Of a stretch of DNA of 5,508 nucleotides, positions 1-4,382 are shown in pieces. This DNA is from Gemmatimonadota bacterium (GTDB lineage Bacteria; Gemmatimonadota; Gemmatimonadetes; Longimicrobiales; Gaopeijiaceae): the NCBI GenBank assembly GCA_016209995.1, contig JACQVC010000191.1, positions 1 through 5,508 on the forward strand, read 5' to 3'. Position 1 is the first letter of the stretch; the number at the start of each line of letters is the position of its first letter. Made by a program: the position numbers and the translations under genes. Under the pieces are notes generated by a model. That model was not told where the DNA came from, did not search any database, and saw nothing but the letters and a program-made list of their open reading frames with translations.

Positions 1-63
1 CCGCAGATGGCGGCCGCGGCGGCGATCATGGGGCGGTTCGTGGATGTGCGGGAGTGGGAATGA
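1..63 (+). CDS. leuC: 3-isopropylmalate dehydratase large subunit, C-terminal end only
   Basis: Only the last 20 codons and the TGA stop (61-63) are present; the gene begins upstream of the window. The visible tail reads [20 protein letters not shown]. This matches the usual LeuC ending, where a run of alanines after 'SP(A)M' is followed by G-x-(F/I)-x-D-V-R. LeuC carries the 4Fe-4S cluster of the aconitase-type isomerase that converts 2-isopropylmalate to 3-isopropylmalate in the cytoplasm. The assignment rests mainly on this tail together with the directly overlapping leuD, its obligate partner subunit. Nothing can be said about the catalytic residues, which are off the window. Confidence 0.9.
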   Translation, partial: PQMAAAAAIMGRFVDVREWE

Positions 64-665
64 TGCAGCCGTTCACCAAGCACACGGGAATCGTCGCGCC
101 GCTGGACCGGGTCAACGTCGACACGGACCAGATCATCCCCAAGCAGTTCCTCAAGCGCATCGAGCGGACCGGCTACGGTCAGTTCCTGTTCTTCGACTGG
201 CGCTTCCTACCCGACGGCAAACCGAACCCGGACTTCGAGCTGAATCGGCCAAGCTACGCGGGGGCCAGCATCCTGGTCGCCGGCCGCAACTTCGGCTCCG
301 GCTCCTCGCGCGAGCACGCGCCCTGGGCGCTGCAGGACTACGGCTTCCACGCCATCATCGCCCCCAGCTTCGCCGACATCTTCACGAGCAACTGCTACCA
401 GAACGGCCTGCTTCCCGTCGTCCTCGACGAGGCGACGGTGAAGACCATCATGGCCAACGCCCAGCGCGCGCCCGGGTACCGGCTCATCGTCGACCTGGAG
501 GCCTGTAAGGTCCACGACGGCGAGGCCGTGACCGCCTCCTTCCGTATGGACGAGTTTCGGCGGCATTGTCTGCTGAATGGCCTGGATGACATCGCCCTAA
601 CGCTTCAGCACGAGGACAGGATCGCGGCGTACGAGCGGCGCCAGAGGCCGCAGCTTGCGCGGTAG
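60..665 (+). CDS. leuD: 3-isopropylmalate dehydratase small subunit
   Basis: LeuD is the small (swivel-domain) subunit of isopropylmalate isomerase. With LeuC it carries out the second step of leucine biosynthesis. The 201-residue product has the usual length of the longer LeuD class (about 200 aa). Visible family signatures are the N-terminal stretch [12 protein letters not shown] (about residues 20-31), [11 protein letters not shown] (39-49) and the highly conserved [15 protein letters not shown] (77-91), which contributes to substrate binding. The ATG at 60 is chosen because it overlaps the leuC stop in an ATGA arrangement typical of translational coupling. The ATG at 63 is an equally possible start one codon later, and a GTG at 54 is less likely. 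The motif GGGAGTGGGA just upstream is a modest ribosome binding site. leuB, often next in this operon, is not found downstream here. Confidence 0.97.
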   Translation: MMQPFTKHTGIVAPLDRVNVDTDQIIPKQFLKRIERTGYGQFLFFDWRFLPDGKPNPDFELNRPSYAGASILVAGRNFGSGSSREHAPWALQDYGFHAIIAPSFADIFTSNCYQNGLLPVVLDEATVKTIMANAQRAPGYRLIVDLEACKVHDGEAVTASFRMDEFRRHCLLNGLDDIALTLQHEDRIAAYERRQRPQLAR

Positions 666-672
666 GCCGCTC

Positions 673-687
673 GCCAGGCCGCCTGGC
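673..687 (+). terminator. GC-rich hairpin after leuD, possible transcription terminator
   Basis: GCCAGG (673-678) and CCTGGC (682-687) are perfect inverted repeats with a 3-base loop, starting 8 bases after the leuD stop codon. A second small inverted repeat follows: AGCCC at 697-701 pairs with GGGCT at 706-710. No T-run follows either stem, so this is not a classical intrinsic terminator. The position at the end of the leu genes suggests a role in ending or stabilising the transcript. The rest of the 666-851 gap shows nothing else I can identify. Confidence 0.35.
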
Positions 688-851
688 TAGGTGGGGAGCC
701 CCCAAGGGCTGAGGTCGATAGTGGCTCGCACGAGATGATCGCCTCCGACGACACGACGGCATGCGCGGCTTGTTCTTGACCGGAAGGGTCGGCCGCCACA
801 TGCTTCTCCCGCCATGCCTGCCCACTTCTCCGGCTCCCGCGAGGTCGACAG

Positions 852-1247
852 ATGAAGACTGCGAACGTCGGGACGATCGCGTTCGAGCTGGCCCTGCTGG
901 CGGCGATCGTGGCACTGGTGGACGACACGCTCCTGCGGGTTGGTCTCGCGGTCCTGCCCGGCATGCTCCTGGCGCAGCGGGCGACGCGCGGCTCCAGCAC
1001 CGGAGCCGACGCGTGGTCGGGCAACCAGGATCGCAGGAAAGACCAGGAGGCGCGCGAGCATGTGAACCGGCTGCTCCAGCGGCTTCGTGAGTTCCACACG
1101 ACCTGCCACCTCATGCGCTCGAACCAAATCTCCGCGGACGCCGCGATGGAGCGCGCGGCCGCCATCGAGCAGGATCTCAACCGCATCCTGGCCGACCTGA
1201 CGGAAACGGCGCGGGGCGGTCCGGCGGCATCCGAGCGGCGGCAGTGA
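852..1247 (+). CDS. Small putative membrane-anchored hypothetical protein
   Basis: I do not recognise a family. The 131-residue product has two hydrophobic stretches near the N-terminus (about 8-23 and 27-41) separated by a short acidic/basic break (DDT...R). This suggests a membrane anchor or hairpin. A long charged, probably helical region follows (about 58-118, rich in E, R, Q, A and L), plausibly coiled coil, with a basic, disordered-looking tail. The ATG at 852 is supported by GAGG at 841-844, seven bases upstream. Third codon positions are strongly G/C throughout, as in the neighbouring real genes, so I regard it as coding. It stands alone between leuD and the toxin-antitoxin control region with gaps of about 190 and 210 bases, so context gives no function. 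The overlapping + strand frame from 761 is judged a shadow. Confidence 0.7.
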   Translation: MKTANVGTIAFELALLAAIVALVDDTLLRVGLAVLPGMLLAQRATRGSSTGADAWSGNQDRRKDQEAREHVNRLLQRLREFHTTCHLMRSNQISADAAMERAAAIEQDLNRILADLTETARGGPAASERRQ

Positions 1248-1326
1248 CCTCAGCCGGTGCGGGTAAGCCGCCGCTCTGACCCATCGGCACGCGCAACCAA
1301 CACCTCGCCCATCGCGTCCATCCGGC

Positions 1327-1356
1327 CTGCTGACGATATCGCTGCTGACGATATCG
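1327..1356. repeat. Two tandem 15-bp repeats with CGATATCG palindromes, possible antitoxin operator
   Basis: The 15-mer CTGCTGACGATATCG occurs twice back to back (1327-1341 and 1342-1356) without mismatch. Each copy ends in the 8-bp perfect palindrome CGATATCG (1334-1341 and 1349-1356), so two identical symmetric sites lie 15 bp apart. A further GCTGAC occurs at 1380-1385. The repeats sit about 105 bases upstream of the antitoxin start, in a stretch markedly richer in A+T than its surroundings. Ribbon-helix-helix antitoxins are known to autoregulate by binding pairs of short palindromic sites upstream of their operon. The operator role here is inferred from this arrangement. Confidence 0.5.
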
Positions 1357-1392
1357 ATTACATATTCGTTGATGGTCTAGCTGACAATGGCG

Positions 1393-1422
1393 TTGACAAC
1401 TACGCGGACCACTGGGTAACTT
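1393..1422 (+). promoter_or_regulatory. Possible sigma70-type promoter of the toxin-antitoxin operon
   Basis: A perfect -35 hexamer TTGACA at 1393-1398 is followed after 18 bases by TAACTT (1417-1422), which keeps the key T1, A2 and T6 of the -10 consensus. It lies about 40 bases upstream of the antitoxin start and downstream of the tandem palindromes. That is a sensible order for a repressible promoter, although the repeats sit upstream of the -35 rather than over it. The spacer is one base longer than ideal. In this GC-rich DNA a perfect TTGACA stands out, but no transcription start can be seen. Confidence 0.4.
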
Positions 1423-1460
1423 ATCGAGCCGACGCTACAGCTAACCCGAGAGGTAGCCCG

Positions 1461-1700
1461 ATGCCGCAGACGCGAATTTCCGACTGGGGGCACCAGACCC
1501 TGCGCAATCTCGCCCGGGAGACAGGGCAGACCTCAGAGCAGATTCTTGACCGTGCGCTCAGCCTTCTGGAGCGCGAACGTCTGCTCGACGCGATCAATGC
1601 CGGCTATCTAGGGTTGAAGGCGGACTCGTCAGCCTGGGCGGTTGAGCTGGCGGAGCGTAACGCGTGGGACGCCACGCTGGCGGATGGGGCGCCCGAGTGA
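1461..1700 (+). CDS. Antitoxin of a MazEF/PemIK-type module, ribbon-helix-helix-like
   Basis: The 79-residue product looks like the antitoxins found directly upstream of MazF/PemK toxins. The N-terminal part (about 4-36: TRISDWGHQTLRNLARETG then QILDRALSLL) has the pattern of a short beta strand plus two helices typical of a ribbon-helix-helix DNA-binding domain. The C-terminal part (about 38-76, containing NAGYLGLKAD, AWAVELAERNAWDATLADG) resembles the toxin-wrapping tail of this antitoxin group. The ATG at 1461 is chosen because AGAGG (1449-1453) lies seven bases upstream and homology-like sequence begins here. The frame stays open back to a GTG at 1257, but that part overlaps the repeats and promoter and looks non-protein. 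The stop overlaps the toxin start. It probably neutralises the toxin and represses its own operon. Confidence 0.82.
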   Translation: MPQTRISDWGHQTLRNLARETGQTSEQILDRALSLLERERLLDAINAGYLGLKADSSAWAVELAERNAWDATLADGAPE

Positions 1701-2047
1701 GCCCACCACCGAGACCCAGCCGGGGTGAGATCTGGCTAGTCGACCTCGATCCGACGAAGGGCCGGGAGCAACGGGGAACGCGCCCGGCCCTTGTAGTCTC
1801 GACTGACAAGTTCAATCATGGACCCGCCGAGTTGGTGATCGTCCTGCCGGTCACGACGGTCAGCAAGGACATCCCGTCGCATGTGGCGATCGCACGGACG
1901 GACAGCGGGCTGGACCACGACAGCTACGTCATTTGCGAGCAGGTACGTTGCGTGTCCAGGGAACGGCTGTCACGCCAGATCGGCCTTGCGCCCCTTCAAG
2001 CGATGCAACGCGTTTCCGTCCTGCTGCGCGTTCTGCTGGAACTGTAG
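1697..2047 (+). CDS. mazF: MazF/PemK-type endoribonuclease toxin
   Basis: The 116-residue product matches the MazF/PemK family of sequence-specific mRNA interferases, small dimeric SH3-like barrels that cleave RNA when freed from their antitoxin. The diagnostic start RGEIWLVDLDPTKGREQ (9-25) is followed by the GxRPxLVVS segment (27-35, Arg29-Pro30) and N40. Next come the VLPVTT strand (49-54, with the conserved threonine) and the late segment YVICEQVRCVSRERL (77-91). The family's usual catalytic arginine and threonine positions appear occupied. The start is taken as GTG 1697, overlapping the antitoxin TGA (1698-1700) as GTGA, consistent with coupled translation; an upstream in-frame start at 1664 would need a deep overlap with the antitoxin. 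Length is normal, so the toxin is probably intact. The exact RNA target cannot be read from sequence. Confidence 0.92.
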   Translation: MSPPPRPSRGEIWLVDLDPTKGREQRGTRPALVVSTDKFNHGPAELVIVLPVTTVSKDIPSHVAIARTDSGLDHDSYVICEQVRCVSRERLSRQIGLAPLQAMQRVSVLLRVLLEL

Positions 2048-2068
2048 TCGCTTCGCCTCGTCTTCCTT

Positions 2069-2080
2069 GTCCCCGGGGAC
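2069..2080. other. 12-bp perfect palindrome downstream of the toxin gene
   Basis: GTCCCCGGGGAC is fully self-complementary and sits 22 bases after the toxin stop codon, in the 119-base gap before the amidohydrolase gene. As RNA it could only form a short stem with a tight loop and has no T-run after it, so it is a weak terminator candidate. It could equally be a protein-binding site or chance in GC-rich DNA. No convincing promoter for the amidohydrolase was found in the rest of this gap. Confidence 0.2.
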
Positions 2081-2166
2081 GCCGCGCCCTACCGTCCTGG
2101 TCAGGTCCGAAGAGTGGTTGGGTTCCCATCCCTTGTATCGTTCACGCCTTCAGGGGAGTGGTTAGC

Positions 2167-3525
2167 ATGAGCCACACGCACGCGCACACCCACCCTCACA
2201 CGCACGGCCATGGCCACCCTCACACACACGCGCACAGCCACGCTCACACCCACGCGATGCCGCGACGCCAGTTCCTGACAGCTGCCGTGGGAACGGCTGC
2301 GGGATTGGCCGCGGGACTTTCGCACCGCACCAGCTTCGCCGCCGAGCCGAATACGCCTGAGAGCGGGCAGGCGTGGGATATTCTGATTCGAGGCGGCCAC
2401 GTCGTGGACCCGTCCCAGGGCCTCATCGGCCGGTACGACGTCGCCATCCGGGGGGGAAAGATCGCCCAGGTCGCGCCAACCATCGATCCGGCAGGTTGGC
2501 GCGAGGTCATCGACGTGGACGGACGGATCGTGACACCGGGCTTCGTCGATCTCCATGCCCACGTCTACGAGGGTGTTTCCCATTACGGCATCAACGCGGA
2601 CAAGTATTGTCTCAGTCGTGGCGCTACCACGGTTCTCGATCCCGGATCCGCCGGAGCCCAGACGTTCCCCGGCTTCCGCAAGTACGTGATCGAGGTGCAG
2701 GCAACGCGCATCCGGGCGCTCCTGAATATTTCCGTCACGGGAATGCTCACCGCGCTTCGAGGAGAGCTGGAGGACCTGGAGCACGCGAACGTCGAGCGAG
2801 CGATCCAGACCATCGAGCAGAATCGGGACCTGATCCTCGGCGTGAAGGTGCGCTGCGGCCGCGGCCAATCCGGACCTAACGATCTGGTCGCTGTGCAGCG
2901 GGCGCTCGAGGCGGCGGAAGCCGTTCGACTGCCCATAATGATGCACATCACCAATACCGTAACGCCTATCGATCAGCTCCTTGCCCTGTTGCGGCGCGGA
3001 GACCTGCTCACCCACAGCTTCCGTCGCTCGGGCACGCCGGAGTCGGCGGACGAAGGCATCCTCACGAGCGAGGGAATCCTGCGCACCTCCGCGGGCGAAG
3101 CCCTGGAGCGCGGAGTGCTGTTCGACGTCGGCCACGGGCAGGGGAGCTTCTCGTTCGACACGATGGAGATGGCGATGCGCCAGGGCGTCCTCCCGCATAC
3201 GATCAGCAGTGACGTGCACGCCTATAACGTCGGTGAGGAGGGGCCGGTATACGACCTGGCCACCACGCTCTCGAAGTTCCTCTATCTGGGACTCTCGCTG
3301 GACGAGGCCGTGCGCAGGACCACGGCGACCCCCGCCGCCGCCCTGGGTTGGGACGTTCAGATCGGAACGCTACGCGTGGGCGCCGAGGGCGATGTCGCCA
3401 TCTTCGACATGTTGGACGGCGAGCACAGGTTCGTGGATTCCTACGGCGGCGAGAGGGTTGGACGGCAAAGGCTCGTGCCCTGGCGGACCATCAAGGGCGG
3501 ACGGACCTATTTGCCGCAGTGGTAG
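2167..3525 (+). CDS. Tat-exported metal-dependent amidohydrolase (EF0837/deacetylase-like) with His-rich leader
   Basis: The 452-residue product belongs to the amidohydrolase superfamily (TIM-barrel, usually two divalent metals). Visible ligands in order are HAH (His130, His132) after TPGFVDL, Lys227 in LGVKVRC (expected carboxylated bridging lysine), His260 in MMHITNT, His283 in LTHSFRR, and Asp349 in SSDVHAY. VGHGQGSFSF (321-330) is also typical. The overall pattern resembles the amidohydrolase/deacetylase group containing EF0837 and Atu3266, reported to act on acetyl-(R)-mandelate; the true substrate here is unknown. Residues 31-59 form a twin-arginine signal (PRRQFLTAA, hydrophobic AVGTAAGLAAG, possible cleavage in SFA|AEP near 58/59), so the enzyme is probably exported folded. 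Unusually, residues 3-29 are histidine at every odd position. The ATG at 2167 has AGGGGAG (2152-2158) eight bases upstream, whereas the internal ATG at 2257 has no such site. The open frame further upstream overlaps the toxin and is rejected. Confidence 0.9.
   Translation: MSHTHAHTHPHTHGHGHPHTHAHSHAHTHAMPRRQFLTAAVGTAAGLAAGLSHRTSFAAEPNTPESGQAWDILIRGGHVVDPSQGLIGRYDVAIRGGKIAQVAPTIDPAGWREVIDVDGRIVTPGFVDLHAHVYEGVSHYGINADKYCLSRGATTVLDPGSAGAQTFPGFRKYVIEVQATRIRALLNISVTGMLTALRGELEDLEHANVERAIQTIEQNRDLILGVKVRCGRGQSGPNDLVAVQRALEAAEAVRLPIMMHITNTVTPIDQLLALLRRGDLLTHSFRRSGTPESADEGILTSEGILRTSAGEALERGVLFDVGHGQGSFSFDTMEMAMRQGVLPHTISSDVHAYNVGEEGPVYDLATTLSKFLYLGLSLDEAVRRTTATPAAALGWDVQIGTLRVGAEGDVAIFDMLDGEHRFVDSYGGERVGRQRLVPWRTIKGGRTYLPQW
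2173..2253 (+). repeat. Alternating-histidine tract, (His-X)14, in the amidohydrolase leader
   Basis: Codons 3 to 29 of the amidohydrolase alternate histidine with a small residue (Thr, Ala, Pro, Gly or Ser), giving 14 histidines at residues 3, 5, 7 and so on to 29. The intervening codons vary (ACG, GCG, ACC, CCT, GGC, ACA, AGC, GCT), and one His is CAT rather than CAC. The repeat is therefore not a simple DNA microsatellite. Such tracts bind zinc, nickel or copper in other proteins. Here it lies before the twin-arginine motif and would be removed with the signal peptide. A metal-loading role is inference. Confidence 0.85.
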
Positions 3526-3679
3526 CGCGCCGCCGCCCTCGACGCCCCGGCGACAGGGGAGAACCTCACCGACAGTCTGCCGGAAGTCGATAGCTCCTCC
3601 ACATCCTTTTCGCCACGTAGGCACACCTGTCACATCTCTCGCGGTCCGCTCGTTACCCTTGTAGAACGCAGTCGGAACG
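3526..3679. other. Intergenic stretch with no recognised gene
   Basis: I see no supported gene between the amidohydrolase stop and about 3680. A short CCCC...GGGG inverted repeat within GCCCCGGCGACAGGGGAG shortly after the stop could form a weak hairpin, with no T-run. Just beyond this stretch, at 3695-3736, is a 13-codon frame MYAHFIRRSLIAV ending in TGA, behind GGGTAGGG. It recalls the start of a dipeptide-type ABC transporter permease, but is far too short to call. Confidence 0.5.
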
Positions 3680-3976
3680 TCAGCGGGTAGGGCGATGTAC
3701 GCTCACTTCATCCGCCGGTCGCTGATTGCCGTGTGACCGCGCGCTCAGGCTGCCTCCGGGCGGCGGTACCGAGCCGATATCGTCGAAGACGGGAACGGGC
3801 GTGCCGGAAATGCTCTGGCGACTGGCGTCGACTTGTTGGAGCGCGAGAGCCACGCCGCCGAACCAGGACCCCGACCGCATGGCCGCCGCTACGGGGAGGG
3901 TGCGCCCTCCACCGGCATCGCTCGACACGCTGTAGAGCCCGGGCAAGCCGAAGAAGTACAGCTCGCTCAGCCTGCG
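3680..3976 (-). pseudogene. Possible decayed TolB/beta-propeller-type fragment on the minus strand
   Basis: In this stretch the position that is the third base of minus-strand codons is about 83% G/C by hand count, against about 69% for the + strand frame of the gene that follows. This suggests former coding on the minus strand. The translated segment contains ELYFFGLPGLYSVSSDAGG and, further on, ISGTPVPVFDDIGSV. These recall the 'LYxVSADGG' and 'VTGxPVPVLEGVG' blades of TolB-like propellers attached to serine/threonine kinases in some soil bacteria. In an intact protein these elements would be far apart, so the piece looks deleted and degenerate. The same frame remains open to 4540 only because it shadows + strand genes beyond about 3986. 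The propeller identity is a memory-based inference and weak. It could also be non-coding. Confidence 0.28.
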
Positions 3977-3985
3977 CTCGTCCGC

Positions 3986-4363
3986 ATGGGCGTCGGGCGC
4001 GACCTCGGCCGCACGGTCGCCTTCGAGTTCGGTCTGGTGGTTCGGTCCATCCATTACTGGCTCACGCAGTACGACAACATCCAGGTGTCCATGCGGAACC
4101 AGGAAGAGGATTGGGTGGAATGGACGCCCACTTGGGGCTTGGGCTTTCGCTTCCCGGAGGTGGAGATTCGCTACCAGGGACGCGTGACCAACGGGACGGG
4201 GCGCCCGGGGGTCGTGCCAAACGGGCGCGGCTTCGCCGGCAGGGGTGACGCCACCCTGGCGTCGGCGGGAGGCAACATCATCGTGGCCCCAAGCGGCCCG
4301 CTCACCCTGGGCGACGTGAAAGTCGTCACGCATCAGGTCTCGCTCTCCCTCCCACTTCGCTGA
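3986..4363 (+). pseudogene. C-terminal part of a putative outer-membrane beta-barrel protein, N-terminally truncated
   Basis: From about 3986 the + strand frame has clear coding codon use to its TGA at 4361-4363. About 125 residues are visible, with alternating polar/hydrophobic stretches such as TVAFEFGLVV, DNIQVSMR, WTPTWGLGFRF, VEIRYQGRVTNG and a final VKVVTHQVSLSLPLR. These look like transmembrane beta strands with aromatic girdles and a C-terminal closing strand. No signal peptide or ribosome binding site precedes the ATG at 3986. The frame is open back to 3737, but that part reads as low-complexity and looks non-native. I infer a gene that lost its N-terminus through rearrangement. An intact but unusual protein starting at TTG 3833 is the alternative. 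It lies 19 bases before the peroxidase gene, so the two may have been co-transcribed. I do not recognise the exact family. Confidence 0.45.
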
Positions 4364-4366
4364 AAA

Positions 4367-4377
4367 GGAGAGGAGGT
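4367..4377 (+). promoter_or_regulatory. Very strong ribosome binding site of the peroxidase gene
   Basis: GGAGAGGAGGT contains two overlapping Shine-Dalgarno cores; the GGAGG at 4372-4376 is six bases from the ATG at 4383. It begins three bases after the preceding stop codon. It fixes the start of the peroxidase gene and suggests efficient translation whether or not the upstream frame is translated. Confidence 0.75.
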
Positions 4378-4382
4378 AGGCG

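Noticed and set aside
484..1186. Minus-strand open frames across the leuD end and the small hypothetical gene
   Set aside because: They are Arg/Ser/Pro-rich shadow translations lacking recognisable motifs, and lie opposite genes with good codon use and ribosome binding sites.
1327..1356. The tandem 15-mers as a CRISPR array or insertion-sequence end
   Set aside because: There are only two copies with no spacers between them, and no transposase or matching inverted copy elsewhere in the window.
1933..2166. Upstream extension of the amidohydrolase frame by 78 codons
   Set aside because: It overlaps the toxin gene in another frame, its sequence is Arg/Pro/Ser-rich shadow-like, and a good ribosome binding site fixes the start at 2167.
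2173..2256. Histidine-rich codons as a hisL-like attenuation leader
   Set aside because: The tract is in frame with and continuous into the amidohydrolase, with no stop codon or visible terminator/antiterminator pair, and the His codons alternate rather than run together.
2101..3219. Long minus-strand open frame of 372 codons opposite the amidohydrolase
   Set aside because: It is the antisense of a clearly recognised gene; the high GC content leaves the complementary frame open. Its Val/Arg-rich repeats are simply the reverse of the histidine tract.
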